From: Streptomyces sp. R41
GTDB taxonomy: Bacteria > Actinomycetota > Actinomycetes > Streptomycetales > Streptomycetaceae
NCBI RefSeq assembly: GCF_041053055.1
Contig: NZ_CP163443.1
Coordinates: 682,001-746,000 of the forward strand
DNA length: 64,000 nt
Direction of reading: 5' to 3'
The notes under the pieces: generated by a model
The model's input: only the letters and a program-made list of their open reading frames with translations
Told to the model about the DNA's origin: nothing
The model's database searches: none
Position numbers and translations under genes: made by a program
Shown here: piece after piece, positions 1 to 9,332 of the stretch
Layout of the letters: each line of letters starts with the position of its first letter
Position numbering within the stretch: the stretch's first letter is position 1

Positions 1-125
1 CGTATTCGCTGTCCTTCAACGGCCAGCAGCACAACTACTCCGCGGCGGTCGCCATCATCATGGGGCTGATCACCATGGTCATCGCCTATGTCGTGCAGCT
101 CCGCGGCATGCGCAAGGGAGCGTGA
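1..125 (+). CDS. ABC sugar transporter permease, MalF/UgpA type (3' end only)
   Basis: Only the last 40 codons are in the window. They encode a final membrane helix (AAVAIIMGLITMVIAYVVQ) and a short basic tail ending RGMRKGA, as at the C-terminus of a binding-protein-dependent sugar transport permease of the MalF type. The next permease starts 4 bp after its stop, so the two are co-translated. The family is inferred mainly from this position. Confidence 0.7.
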   Translation, partial: YSLSFNGQQHNYSAAVAIIMGLITMVIAYVVQLRGMRKGA

Positions 126-129
126 CCCG

Positions 130-1086
130 ATGAGCAGCACGAGCAGCCCCGTCACCACCGCTTCCCAGCCCGCACCCGCTCCGGCCGCCGGCGGTTCCAA
201 GGGCGCGCCCCGACTGCGTACGCGCCGCAAGCATGTTCCAGGACGCCCCAGGCGCAGCGTTCTGCTGACCGTGCTCACCGGCCTGATCATGCTCTATACC
301 GTGGTGCCCCTGGTGTGGCTGGTCATCAGCGCCACCAAGACCCAGGAAGGGCTCGCGGAGTCCTCCGGACTGTGGTTCAGCCACGACTTCGCTCTCTGGG
401 ACAACATCAGCCAGACCTTCACGTACAACGACGGCATCTTCGTACGCTGGCTGCTGAACACCCTGCTGTACGTCGTGCTCGGCGCCGGCGGCGCCACCTT
501 CCTGGCGATCCTGGGCGGCTACGCGCTGGCGAAGTTCACCTTCCCCGGCAAGCGCGCCGTCTTCGCCGTGGTCATCGGTGCCGTCGCCGTCCCAGGCACC
601 GCCCTGGCGGTACCCACCTTCCTGATGTTCAGCAAGATGGGACTGACCGACACCCCGTGGGCAGTGATCATCCCCTCGCTCGTCTCGCCCTTCGGTCTGT
701 ACCTGATGTGGGTCTTCGCCAGCGAGGCGATCCCCGTCGAACTCCTTGAGGCCGCCCGCATCGACGGCGCGGGCGAGGTGCGCACCTTCTTCCGGGTCTC
801 CCTGCCGCTGCTCGCCCCCGGCATCGTGACCGTCCTGCTGTTCACCACGGTCGCGACCTGGAACAACTACTTCCTGCCGCTGATCATGCTCAAGGACCCG
901 GACTGGTACCCGCTGACCCTCGGCCTGAGCGCCTGGAACTCCCAGGCCGAGACCATCGGCGGCGACGTGATCTTCAACCTGGTGATCACCGGTTCGCTGC
1001 TCACCATCGTGCCGCTGATCGCCGCGTTCCTGCTGCTGCAGAAGTACTGGCAGTCCGGGCTCGCCGCCGGAAGCGTCAAGGAGTAA
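130..1086 (+). CDS. ABC sugar transporter permease, MalG/LacG type
   Basis: Inner-membrane permease of a carbohydrate ABC importer, 318 aa. A Pro/Ala-rich cytoplasmic N-terminus of about 40 residues precedes six predicted membrane helices. The EAA loop that contacts the ATPase is visible (EAARIDGAGEVRTFFRVSLP, around residue 205). The ATG at 130 is preferred over an upstream GTG at 88, because 88 lies inside the preceding permease gene. It sits 4 bp after the first permease, and the binding protein and a GH42 beta-galactosidase follow, so the transported sugar is probably a galactoside. No ATPase is encoded here. Streptomyces importers of this type usually share the MsiK ATPase encoded elsewhere. 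Confidence 0.9.
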   Translation: MSSTSSPVTTASQPAPAPAAGGSKGAPRLRTRRKHVPGRPRRSVLLTVLTGLIMLYTVVPLVWLVISATKTQEGLAESSGLWFSHDFALWDNISQTFTYNDGIFVRWLLNTLLYVVLGAGGATFLAILGGYALAKFTFPGKRAVFAVVIGAVAVPGTALAVPTFLMFSKMGLTDTPWAVIIPSLVSPFGLYLMWVFASEAIPVELLEAARIDGAGEVRTFFRVSLPLLAPGIVTVLLFTTVATWNNYFLPLIMLKDPDWYPLTLGLSAWNSQAETIGGDVIFNLVITGSLLTIVPLIAAFLLLQKYWQSGLAAGSVKE

Positions 1087-1168
1087 CCCCGCCCACTGGC
1101 CCCACCCCCTCAGCGTCACCTCTTTCACCCTCGCCCTGTCCCACCCACGAAGAAGTGGAAGCACCTTC

Positions 1169-2509
1169 ATGCGCAGAACCACCGGCCGCCTGCTGCGCGG
1201 CATCGCTCTCCTGTCCGCCCTCGCCCTGGGGACGACCGCCTGCGGCGGCTCCGACGACGACAGCTCCGACACGAAGCCGGTCTCGGCCCAGGACATCCAG
1301 GCGGCCCTGAAGAAGGGCGGCACGGTCACGGTCTGGGCCTGGGAGCCCACGCTCAAGACGGTCGCCGCCGACTTCGAGAAGAAGTACCCCAAGGTCAAGA
1401 TCAACCTCGTCGGCGAGCGGTCCGGTGACAAGCACTACACCGCCCTGTCGAACGCCATCTCGGCCGAGAAGGGCGTCCCCGACGTCGCGCAGGTCGAGTA
1501 CTTCGCGCTGGGGCAGTACGCCCTCACCAAGGGCCTCACCAACCTGGCGCCCTTCGGCGCGGACAAGCTCAAGGACAAGTACACCCCCGGCCCGTGGAAC
1601 GCCGTGAGCGAGGGTGACAAGGTCTACGGCCTGCCGATGGACTCCGGCCCCATGGCGCTGTTCTACAACAAGAAGGTCTTCGACAAGTACAAGATCGCAG
1701 TCCCGACCACCTGGGACGAGTACGTCGAGGCGGCCCGCAAGCTGCACAAGGCCGACCCCAAGGTCTACATCGCCAACGACGCCGGCGACGCGGGCTTCAC
1801 CACCAGCATGCTGTGGCAGGCCGGTTCGCGTCCCTACAAGGTCGACGGCACCAAGGTGAAGATCGACTTCGCCGACGCGGGCGCCAAGAAGTACACCGAC
1901 ACCTGGCAGAAGCTCCTCGACGAGAAGCTCCTCGCGCCCATCAACGGCTGGACCGACGACTGGTACAAGGGCCTGGGCGACGGCACCATCGCCACCCTGG
2001 CCACCGGCGCCTGGATGCCCGCCAACTTCGTCACCGGCGTGCCGAACGCCTCCGGTGACTGGCGCGCGGCCCCGATGCCGGCCTGGACCAAGGGCGACAA
2101 GGCGAGCGCGGAGAACGGCGGCAGCTCCCTGGCCGTGCCCGAGCTGGCCAAGAACAAGGAACTCGCCTACGCCTTCGTCAAGTACGCGAACGCCGAGGAC
2201 GGCGTGCAGACCCGCGTCAAGCAGGGCGCCTTCCCGGCGACCAAGGCGGAACTCCAGTCCACCGAGTTCCAGAACACCAAGTTCGACTACTTCGGTGGCC
2301 AGGAGGCCAACAAGATCTTCGCCGAATCCGCCGCCAACGTCGCCGACGACTGGTCGTACCTGCCTTTCCAGCAGTACGCCAACTCGATCTTCAACGACAC
2401 CGTCGGCAAGGCGTACGTCTCCAACACCAAGCTGGCCGCCGGCCTGAAGTCCTGGCAGGACGCCTCCGTCAAGTACGGAAACGAGCAGGGCTTCACCGTC
2501 GAGAAGTGA
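1169..2509 (+). CDS. Extracellular sugar-binding lipoprotein of ABC transporter
   Basis: Solute-binding protein, 446 aa, family 1 (MalE-like). A basic N-terminus (MRRTTGRLLRG), a hydrophobic stretch and the lipobox LALGTTAC (Cys about residue 28) mark it as a lipoprotein tethered outside the membrane. An acidic/Ser linker follows, then the two-lobe binding fold with typical motifs such as KKYPKVKINLVGE and GLPMDSGPMALFYNK. The start has a GGAAG site 7 nt upstream. The gene lies 82 bp after the permease and 101 bp before the GH42 gene. Here the binding protein follows the permeases, whereas in most such operons it comes first. Galactoside specificity is inferred from the neighbour only. Confidence 0.9.
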   Translation: MRRTTGRLLRGIALLSALALGTTACGGSDDDSSDTKPVSAQDIQAALKKGGTVTVWAWEPTLKTVAADFEKKYPKVKINLVGERSGDKHYTALSNAISAEKGVPDVAQVEYFALGQYALTKGLTNLAPFGADKLKDKYTPGPWNAVSEGDKVYGLPMDSGPMALFYNKKVFDKYKIAVPTTWDEYVEAARKLHKADPKVYIANDAGDAGFTTSMLWQAGSRPYKVDGTKVKIDFADAGAKKYTDTWQKLLDEKLLAPINGWTDDWYKGLGDGTIATLATGAWMPANFVTGVPNASGDWRAAPMPAWTKGDKASAENGGSSLAVPELAKNKELAYAFVKYANAEDGVQTRVKQGAFPATKAELQSTEFQNTKFDYFGGQEANKIFAESAANVADDWSYLPFQQYANSIFNDTVGKAYVSNTKLAAGLKSWQDASVKYGNEQGFTVEK

Positions 2510-2610
2510 CGGCTGTGAAGTAACCGCTCGGAAGTGACCGCTCAGAAATAGCCGCCCGGACATCGCGACGCACCACGCGCCGCCCCGTGCAGCACACCGG
2601 AAGGACCATC

Positions 2611-4668
2611 ATGATCTCCACCCTCCTGTCCCGGCTTCAGGACGGGGCGGACGGTGACCCCACCCCCCGCCTCGCGTTCGGCGCCGACTACAACCCGGAG
2701 CAGTGGCCGCGCGAGGTGTGGGAGGAGGACGTACGGCTGATGCGCGAGGCCGGCGTCAACATCGTCTCGGTGGGGATCTTCTCCTGGGCCCGCATCCAGC
2801 CGGCCCAGGACGAGTGGGACTTCACCTGGCTCGACGAGGTCATGGACCTGCTGCACGCGGGCGGAATCGGGGTCGACCTGGCCACCGCGACCGCCTCCCC
2901 GCCGCCCTGGCTCACCACGGCGCACCCGGAGATTCTCCCGGTGACCGCCTCCGGTGAGACGCTGTGGCCGGGGGGCCGCCAGCACTGGCGTCCCACCTCG
3001 CCCGTCTTCCGCGACCACGCGCTGCGCCTGGTGCGGAAGATGGCCGAGCGGTACGCCCACCATCCCGCGCTGGTGGCCTGGCATGTCTCCAACGAGCTGG
3101 GCTGCCACAACATCTACGACTATTCCGACGACGCGGCTCGTGCCTTCCGCGACTGGCTGCGCGCTCGCTACACCACGATCGACGCGCTCAACCACGCCTG
3201 GGGCACCGCCTTCTGGTCCCAGCGGTTCAGCGACTGGGAGCAGATCCTGCCGCCCCGTCTTGCCGCCTCCTACCCGAACCCCACACAGCAGCTGGACTTC
3301 AAGCGTTTCTCCTCCGACGCGCTGAAGGAGTATCTGTGCGCCGAGCGGGACCTGCTGCGCGAGATCACACCCGGCGTTCCGGTCACCACGAACTTCATGG
3401 TGATGGGCGGCACCAAGGGGATGAACTACGCCGACTGGGCCGGCGAGATCGACTTCGTCTCCAACGACCACTACGTCATGCCCGGTCCGCAGGACCGGGA
3501 CGAGCTGTCCTTCTCCGCCAACCTCGTCAGCGGTATCTCCGGCGGACGTCCCTGGTTCCTCATGGAGCACTCCACGAGCGCCGTGAACTGGCAGCCCGTC
3601 AACGTGGCCAAGCGGCCGGGCGACCTGGCCCGTGACTCGCTGCTGCACGTCGCGCACGGCGCCGACGCCGTGTGCTTCTTCCAGTGGCGCCAGTCGGCGG
3701 CCGGCGCCGAGAAATACCACTCGGCGATGGTGCCGCACGCTGGGCCCGACAGCGAGGTCTTCCGCGCGGTGGCCGGCCTCGGCAGGACCTTGCGGACGCT
3801 GGCTCCGGTCGCGGGGACCGAGCGCGAGCCCGCCCGGGTCGGGATCGTCTTCGACTGGGAGTCGTGGTGGGCGAGCGAGCAGGACTCCCACCCGACCTCC
3901 CGACTCGACTACCGCCGGGAGGCGCTCGACTGGTACTCCGCCCTCCTCGCCCTCGGCGTGCGTGCCGACCTCGTCACCACGCAGACCGACCTCGGCCGGT
4001 ACGAGCTGCTGATCGCACCCGTGCTGCACATGGTCCCGGCTCCGCTGGCCAAGGAGCTCACGCGGTACGTCGAGCACGGCAGCCACCTGGTCACCACCTA
4101 CTTCTCCGGCGTCGTGGACGAGAACGACCACATCTGGCTCGGCGGCTACCCGGGAGCCCTGCGCGAGCTGCTCGGCATCCGCGTCGAGGAGTTCGGGCCG
4201 CTGCTCTACGGCGACACGGCCGAGCTGGAGCTCGGGCCGGACTCCGTCGCCACCGGCACTCTGTGGACCGACCGGATCACCGTCACCGACCCGGAGGTGG
4301 AGGTGCTGTCCCACTACCGCGGCGGCACGTACGCCGGTCGCCCCGCAGTCACCCGCCGCACGGTGGGCCGTGGTTCGGCCGCCTACGTCTCCACCCGGCT
4401 GGGCGTGGACGGCCTCACCGGCCTGCTGCCGCAGCTGCTCGCCCCTGCCGGGGTCGTCAGTGAACTGCCCGACGGCGCACGGGGCAGCGTCGAGCTGATC
4501 GTGCGCCGTGGCGCCGGTAGCCGCTATCTGTTCCTGGTCAACCGCACCGACGAGACGGTGCCGCTGACAGGGCTCGCCGGGGAACTCCTGATCGGCCATG
4601 CAGGGGACGACGGCGCCCCTGTCCTCTCCCCCAGGGACGTCGCCGTACTGCGACAGCCCACGACCTGA
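2611..4668 (+). CDS. GH42 beta-galactosidase
   Basis: Intracellular beta-galactosidase of glycoside hydrolase family 42, 685 aa, hydrolysing the imported galactoside. The TIM barrel opens with FGADYNPEQW. The acid/base Glu is Glu162 in WHVSNELGCHN and the nucleophile is Glu319 in WFLMEHSTSAVNW. A trimerisation domain (about 390-600, containing GIVFDWESWW) and a small C-terminal beta domain follow. The ATG at 2611 with GGAAGGA upstream is better than the in-frame GTG at 2587. No signal peptide is seen, consistent with cleavage after uptake. It is the last gene of the operon and is convergent with the phosphoketolase gene 48 bp away. Confidence 0.95.
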   Translation: MISTLLSRLQDGADGDPTPRLAFGADYNPEQWPREVWEEDVRLMREAGVNIVSVGIFSWARIQPAQDEWDFTWLDEVMDLLHAGGIGVDLATATASPPPWLTTAHPEILPVTASGETLWPGGRQHWRPTSPVFRDHALRLVRKMAERYAHHPALVAWHVSNELGCHNIYDYSDDAARAFRDWLRARYTTIDALNHAWGTAFWSQRFSDWEQILPPRLAASYPNPTQQLDFKRFSSDALKEYLCAERDLLREITPGVPVTTNFMVMGGTKGMNYADWAGEIDFVSNDHYVMPGPQDRDELSFSANLVSGISGGRPWFLMEHSTSAVNWQPVNVAKRPGDLARDSLLHVAHGADAVCFFQWRQSAAGAEKYHSAMVPHAGPDSEVFRAVAGLGRTLRTLAPVAGTEREPARVGIVFDWESWWASEQDSHPTSRLDYRREALDWYSALLALGVRADLVTTQTDLGRYELLIAPVLHMVPAPLAKELTRYVEHGSHLVTTYFSGVVDENDHIWLGGYPGALRELLGIRVEEFGPLLYGDTAELELGPDSVATGTLWTDRITVTDPEVEVLSHYRGGTYAGRPAVTRRTVGRGSAAYVSTRLGVDGLTGLLPQLLAPAGVVSELPDGARGSVELIVRRGAGSRYLFLVNRTDETVPLTGLAGELLIGHAGDDGAPVLSPRDVAVLRQPTT

Positions 4669-4716
4669 CGAAGGTCACGCCCAGGTGGGCGGCCGGGCCG
4701 GAGGCACCCGCTGTCT

Positions 4717-7101
4717 TCAGACACTCCAGGCCCAGTCGGCCACCTCGGGCAGGTCGGTGCCGTGTTCGCGGATCCAGGCGTGGTGCCGGGTGCGGACGTC
4801 GGCCATCTGCTGGCGTACTGCGGCGGCGCGGACGCCGAGGCCGTGAACCCGGTCGATGACGTCCATGACCAGGCGGTAGCGGTCCAGGTCATTGCGGACG
4901 ACCATGTCGAAGGGGGTCGTGGTGGTGCCCATCTCCCTGTAGCCGCGGACATGCAGGTTGGCGTGGCCGGAGCGGCCGTAGGCGAGCCGGTGGATCAGCC
5001 AGGGATAGCCGTGGTAGGCGAAGATGACCGGCTTGTCGGACGTGAACAGCCCGTCGTACTCGAAGTCGGTCATCCCGTGCGGGTGGTCCTCGCGCGGCAG
5101 CAGCCGGGTCATGTCGACGACGTTGACGACCCGGACGGCGAGCTCGGGCAGATGCCGACGCAGAAGATCGGAGGCGGCAAGGACTTCTTGGGTGGGGACG
5201 TCGCCCGCGCAGGCGAGGACGACATCCGGTTCGCGATCTCCATTGGCAGAGCCCGCCCAGTCCCAGATTCCGGCGCCTCGGGCGCAGTGGGCGCGGGCCT
5301 GGTCCATGGAGAGCCAGTCGAAGCAGGGCTGCTTGCCGGCGACCACGACATTCACGTAGTCGCGGCTGCGCAACACGTGATCCGCCACGGACAGCAGCGT
5401 GTTGGCGTCCGGCGGCAGATAGACCCGTACGACCTCCGGGCTCTTGTTGAGGACGTGGTCCACGAACCCCGGGTCCTGGTGGGAGAAGCCGTTGTGGTCC
5501 TGGCGCCACACGTGCGAGGTGAGAAGGTAGTTGAGCGAGGCGATCGGGGCCCGCCAGGCCAACTCCCGTGACGTCTTGAGCCACTTGATGTGCTGGTTGA
5601 CCATCGAGTCGACGATGTGCACGAAGGCCTCGTAGCAGGAGAACAGTCCGTGCCGGCCCGTCAGCAGATAGCCCTCCAGCCAGCCCTGGCAGAGGTGTTC
5701 GGAGAGGATTTCCATGACCCGGCCGTGGCGGTCGAGGTGCTCGTCCACCGGAAGGGTCTGGGCCTGCCAGGCCTTGCCGCTGGCAGCGAAGACCGCCTCC
5801 AGCCGGTTGGAGGCGGTCTCGTCGGGGCCCACCAGCCGGAAGTCGCGGCGACCGGCCGTGTCCGTCATGACCTGTTCGAGCAGGTTGCCGAGGACCCGGG
5901 TGGGCTCGTGCAGGGTGGCGCCCGGCTTGTCCACGGGCACGGCGAAGCGGTCGAGGGAGGGGATCGGCAGATCACGGACGAGCAGGCCGCCGTTGGCGTG
6001 CGGGGTGGCGCCGAGGCGGCGGGAGCCCTCGGGAACGCAGGCGAGGACATCGGCGACGGGCCGCCCCTCGGCGTCGAAGAGCTCCTCGGGACGGTACGAG
6101 CGCAACCAGGTCTCCAACTGCCGCAGGTGATCCGGGTTTTCGCGGACACCGGCCAGCGGGACTTGGTGGGCGCGCCACGTGCCCTCGACCGGCACGCCGT
6201 CGACCTCGGCGGGCCCGGTCCAGCCCTTGGGGGTCCGCAGCACGATCATGGGCCAGCGCACCCGCTCGGTCACGCCACCCTCGCGAGCCGTGGCCTGCAT
6301 GAGCGCGATACGGTCCAGCGCTTCGTCGAACGCCTGGGCCATGGCCCGGTGGACCTGGTGCGGGTCGTCGCCGGTGACGTGGATCGGTTCGTGGCCGTAC
6401 CCCCGCAGCAGCGCGTCGAGCTCCGGCTCCGGCAGGCGGGCGAGCACGGTCGGGTTGGCGATCTTGTAGCCGTTGAGATGCAGGATCGGCAGGACGGCGC
6501 CGTCGTGCACCGGGTCGAGGAACTTGTTGGAGTGCCAGGACGCGGCGAGCGGCCCGGTCTCGGCCTCGCCATCGCCGATCACGCAGGCGACCAACAGGTT
6601 CGGGTTGTCGAGGGCGGCCCCGTAGGCGTGCGCGAGCGAGTAGCCCAGTTCCCCGCCCTCGTGGATCGAGCCGGGCGTCTCGGGTGCCACGTGGCTGGGC
6701 ACTCCGCCGGGGAAGGAGAACTGACGGAAGAGCCTCTCCATGCCCTCCGCGTCACGCGAGACGTCCGGATACGTCTCGCTGTAGCTGCCCTCCAGCCAGG
6801 AGTTGGCGACAACGGCAGGCCCACCGTGGCCGGGGCCCCATACGCACAGCGCGTCGAGACCGCGGGCCTTGATGACGCGGTTGAGATGGGTGTGGACGAG
6901 GTTGAGGCCGGGCGAGGTGCCCCAGTGGCCGAGCAGCCGCGGTTTGATGTGCGCGGGCGTGAGGGGCTCGGTCAGCAGCGGGTTGGCCAGCAGGTAGATC
7001 TGGCCCACGGCAAGGTAGTTGGCGGCCCGCCAATGGGCGTCCAGGGTGCGTAGTTCCTCGTCGGTCAGTACGGTGCTGGCCTGGTGTTCGACCTTGGGCA
7101 T
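4717..7101 (-). CDS. xfp: Xylulose-5-phosphate/fructose-6-phosphate phosphoketolase
   Basis: Thiamine-diphosphate enzyme, 794 aa, the usual length. It cleaves xylulose-5-P (and often fructose-6-P) with phosphate to acetyl-phosphate plus glyceraldehyde-3-P (or erythrose-4-P). Family signatures are the [19 protein letters not shown] region near residue 90, [19 protein letters not shown] near 180, and [11 protein letters not shown] with [19 protein letters not shown] in the C-terminal half. The start at 7101 (MPKVEHQA) has GGAG 6 nt upstream; an ATG 18 nt earlier is also possible. A universal stress protein gene lies upstream on the same strand, 227 bp away. In streptomycetes this enzyme often sits among stress and dormancy genes, which fits this locus. 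Confidence 0.95.
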   Translation of the reverse strand: MPKVEHQASTVLTDEELRTLDAHWRAANYLAVGQIYLLANPLLTEPLTPAHIKPRLLGHWGTSPGLNLVHTHLNRVIKARGLDALCVWGPGHGGPAVVANSWLEGSYSETYPDVSRDAEGMERLFRQFSFPGGVPSHVAPETPGSIHEGGELGYSLAHAYGAALDNPNLLVACVIGDGEAETGPLAASWHSNKFLDPVHDGAVLPILHLNGYKIANPTVLARLPEPELDALLRGYGHEPIHVTGDDPHQVHRAMAQAFDEALDRIALMQATAREGGVTERVRWPMIVLRTPKGWTGPAEVDGVPVEGTWRAHQVPLAGVRENPDHLRQLETWLRSYRPEELFDAEGRPVADVLACVPEGSRRLGATPHANGGLLVRDLPIPSLDRFAVPVDKPGATLHEPTRVLGNLLEQVMTDTAGRRDFRLVGPDETASNRLEAVFAASGKAWQAQTLPVDEHLDRHGRVMEILSEHLCQGWLEGYLLTGRHGLFSCYEAFVHIVDSMVNQHIKWLKTSRELAWRAPIASLNYLLTSHVWRQDHNGFSHQDPGFVDHVLNKSPEVVRVYLPPDANTLLSVADHVLRSRDYVNVVVAGKQPCFDWLSMDQARAHCARGAGIWDWAGSANGDREPDVVLACAGDVPTQEVLAASDLLRRHLPELAVRVVNVVDMTRLLPREDHPHGMTDFEYDGLFTSDKPVIFAYHGYPWLIHRLAYGRSGHANLHVRGYREMGTTTTPFDMVVRNDLDRYRLVMDVIDRVHGLGVRAAAVRQQMADVRTRHHAWIREHGTDLPEVADWAWSV

Positions 7102-7328
7102 GGTGACTCCGTAAGTCATAGAGGTACGTCATCGAGGTCGTCATCGAACGGACTGGGTGGCGTGGCGGGCGGCACGATCAACGGAGTCTCCGAGCATCGG
7201 AAGCCGCGGGTCGCGCGGACCGCGCCATGAGCCGCCGCGCGGCGGGCCGCGCCGGTGTCGAGCACCTGCGCCCCACCGCGCGATCCGGATCGCTGCCTCC
7301 CCGGTCACGCGGCGGGTCGCTGAACCGG

Positions 7329-8219
7329 TCACGGTGTTCGCACCCGCTGCGGTACGACGGCGACCGGGCAGGCCGAGTGGTGCAGCACGGCGTGGGCGAC
7401 CCGGCCGAGCTGCAGCCCGAAGTGCCCGTGGCGACGCTCGGCGCCGACGACGAGCAGATCGGCGGTGGCCGAGGCGTCGAGCAGCGCCTTGCGGGCGGGG
7501 CCCTCGACGGTTCGCCGGTGCAATTCCACGGACGGGAACTCCGCGGCGGCGGCGCGCAGCGCGGCGTCGAGGGTGTCCGTGGCCCGCTTCTCATGGAGAC
7601 CAGCGGCTTCTCCGGCGGGCGGCGGATGGTCTGTGGTCCCGTGGGCGGGCCGACGCCAGGACCGTACGGCCTCCAGAGGGACCTTCCGTACGTCCGCCTC
7701 CTGGAAGGCGAAGCGCACGGCCGCGGAGTTCTGCGGCTCCTCGCCGACACCCAGCACGATGCGCCGCTGTACCCCTGACTTCGCCTGGTTGTCGTGGCTG
7801 CCCCGCAGCACGATCACCGGGCAGTGCGCGCGGGCGGAGACGGCGAGGCCGACCGAACCGAGCAGCAGCTCGGCGATGGCACTGCGGCCTCGGGCGCCGA
7901 GGACCAGTGCGGTGGCGTTGCGGGCCTCGCGCAGCAGAGCGGGCACCGGCTCTTCGGGCAGCACATCGGTGGAGATCTTCACCTCCGCGTCGCGACGGTG
8001 TGCCCGCCGAGCGGCCGCGTCGACGATGTCCTCGGCCATCACCTCTTCCGAGGGGCGGTCCTGTCCCTGAGCGAGCGAGGTGCCCTCGTAGCGCTCCCAG
8101 AGTGAGGCGTACACCAGCCGGAGCGGTAGTCCGCGCAGGCCGGCCTCGTCCGTCGCCCAGTCCACGGCGCGCAGGCTCGGCTCGGAGCCGTCGACCCCCA
8201 CGACCAGCGGCAGCTCCAT
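7329..8219 (-). CDS. Tandem-domain universal stress protein
   Basis: Cytoplasmic USP of 296 aa with two UspA folds. Domain 1 starts LVVGVDGSEPSLRAVDWA and carries the ATP-binding pattern GARGRSAIAELLLGSVG. Domain 2 starts RIVLGVGEEPQNSAAVRFA and ends GAERRHGHFGLQLGRVAHAV, a less canonical nucleotide loop. The ATG at 8219 has GGAAGG 8 nt upstream; a GTG at 8228 would leave no room for a ribosome site. The broken USP/ADH chimera lies immediately upstream (stop at 8225), so both were probably one operon with phosphoketolase downstream. A GGGCCG-N2-CGGCCC dyad at 8550-8563 may control it. Confidence 0.92.
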   Translation of the reverse strand: MELPLVVGVDGSEPSLRAVDWATDEAGLRGLPLRLVYASLWERYEGTSLAQGQDRPSEEVMAEDIVDAAARRAHRRDAEVKISTDVLPEEPVPALLREARNATALVLGARGRSAIAELLLGSVGLAVSARAHCPVIVLRGSHDNQAKSGVQRRIVLGVGEEPQNSAAVRFAFQEADVRKVPLEAVRSWRRPAHGTTDHPPPAGEAAGLHEKRATDTLDAALRAAAAEFPSVELHRRTVEGPARKALLDASATADLLVVGAERRHGHFGLQLGRVAHAVLHHSACPVAVVPQRVRTP

Positions 8220-8224
8220 GATCC

Positions 8225-8466
8225 TCACCTTCCGTCGGGGAACTCGAAGACGATCCGGGCGTCGACCGGGCCGTGCGGGACGTCCTGGAAGGATTCGTTG
8301 ACCGAGGCCAGGGGGCGGGGCAGGGAGACCACCCGCGTGGGGCCCGCCGTGCGCAGCGGGAACACCTCGTCGAGATCCTGCCGGGGGTCCCCACCAAGCC
8401 CGCCCATTCGGCTGCCGCCCGGCTCTCGGGCGAGCCGTCGAGGCCGACGGTGATCGTGCGGGGCAT
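8225..8466 (-). pseudogene. USP N-terminus fused out of frame to an alcohol dehydrogenase C-terminus
   Basis: An ATG at 8466 with a strong AGGAGG site begins a clear USP start (MPRTITVGLDGSPESRAAAE), but this frame soon loses USP character. From about 8400 another frame reads RPLASVNESFQDVPHGPVDA and then ends IVFEFPDGR. That matches the C-terminal end of zinc-dependent alcohol dehydrogenases, where this region follows the pattern PLxxVNEAxxDVxxGxVxAR. The best reading is one deletion that joined the head of a USP gene to the tail of a following ADH gene with loss of frame. The intact USP at 7329 follows directly, so the ancestral order was probably USP-ADH-USP. The ADH assignment rests on about 35 residues. 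Confidence 0.6.
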
Positions 8467-8549
8467 CGTCTTCACCTCCTGAATCGGGGGGCCGATTCCA
8501 GCGTCGTGTCCAGGGTGTCCGTGTTGGAGGGGCCAGAGGTACTCGGCCG

Positions 8550-8563
8550 GGGCCGATCGGCCC
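8550..8563. promoter_or_regulatory. DevR/OsdR-type dyad upstream of the USP locus
   Basis: Perfect 14-bp palindrome GGGCCGATCGGCCC, 84 bp upstream of the ATG at 8466. It is nested in a larger GC-rich inverted repeat (8546-8554 with 8571-8579). Sites with the same half-site occur at 27851-27864, 27879-27892 and 28046-28059, next to the other USP gene and the DevR-like regulator. DevR/DosR-family regulators bind GGGxC/GxCCC dyads, so a shared operator is likely, but this is inferred from sequence alone. Confidence 0.5.
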
Positions 8564-8639
8564 TATGACCGGCCCCGGCGGGAACCTCCGGGGCCCCGCT
8601 GTCAGCGGAGCCGGCCGTCGGCGCGGGCGCGGGCGCGCG

Positions 8640-9040
8640 CGGCAAGACGTACGCCTGCTGCCGCCGGGCGAGGCGCGCGCTGGTTCCCGGACTCCCTGCC
8701 GCGCTCGCGGATGGGCACCCCACCAGGAAGGAGTGAGTCGGCGGGTGATGGGCCGTAGTGCCGTACGAGGAGAGGTGCTCCGAGAGCTCCGGCAGTCGCA
8801 GCGGTACAGGATGCCGGATCAGCTCGCCGAGAATGCCGTGGCCGCTCGGCAAGTCACCGATCCGGGCACACTGTTCCTCCCCGTTCCACGGTCAGGAACT
8901 CCGACAGCCGACGATCGTCGCCGATCACACCCGGCGCTCCGTACTCGGCGTCCACCTACTACGGCGGCTTCGACGATGCGGCGCGGCACCTGCGGGAGAT
9001 CCAGTTCTCGCCGTACTGGCTGAGAGTCGGGGGTCGAAGG
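8640..9040 (-). pseudogene. Decayed GAF sensor kinase (DevS/OsdK-like) N-terminal remnant
   Basis: Pieces in different frames match the intact kinase at 29188-30897 in order. One piece is RELDLPQVPRRIVEAAVV (intact copy RELDLAQVLRRIVEAAVV). Then come VDAEYGAPGVIG (intact VDAEYGALGVIG) and SGHGILGELIRHPVPLRLPE (intact SGHGLLGELIRNPEQLRLAE). Several frameshifts and stops separate them, and the kinase core is missing. It is therefore an old paralogue remnant lying beside a USP/phosphoketolase cluster, as would be expected of a former dormancy-type locus with its own kinase. Confidence 0.7.
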
Positions 9041-9332
9041 CCTTACAACCCCCGCGCCGTACATCGCCCTTCACGAACCCGGGAGTGTCGCTGCAGGTGA
9101 CCACGGCCCCCTGAGCGCCGATACTGCCGGGAGTGGACTACTCGGCTCCCTCACATGCACAGCACCAGATCCATGGCAACCCGTCAGGAGCGCGGCGACA
9201 GCTCAGTGACAACCCGGTCGGAGCCCGCTCCGGCCGGCCGCGAACCACCAAGATCGACAAGCGGTCGTACGCACTCTGACCAGGAAAGACATCGGCCGGC
9301 GGCTAAGCTGAAAATCTCACCAGGAGGTTCCC
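9041..9332. other. dhaK upstream region, no gene recognised
   Basis: About 290 bp between the kinase remnant and dhaK. A TAAGCT hexamer at 9304-9309 resembles a -10 element, 24 nt before the dhaK ATG, but no convincing -35 is spaced with it. A short GGCAACCC stretch near 9177 was considered as part of a SAM-type riboswitch and not supported. Confidence 0.3.

Noticed and set aside
2542..4599. Long 685-codon open frame opposite the GH42 gene
   Set aside because: A high-GC antisense shadow; the plus strand has full GH42 domains and catalytic residues.
9140..9220. SAM-type riboswitch suggested by GGCAACCC
   Set aside because: Conserved helices of SAM-I or SAM-IV classes cannot be traced around it, and the downstream gene is dhaK, not methionine-related.
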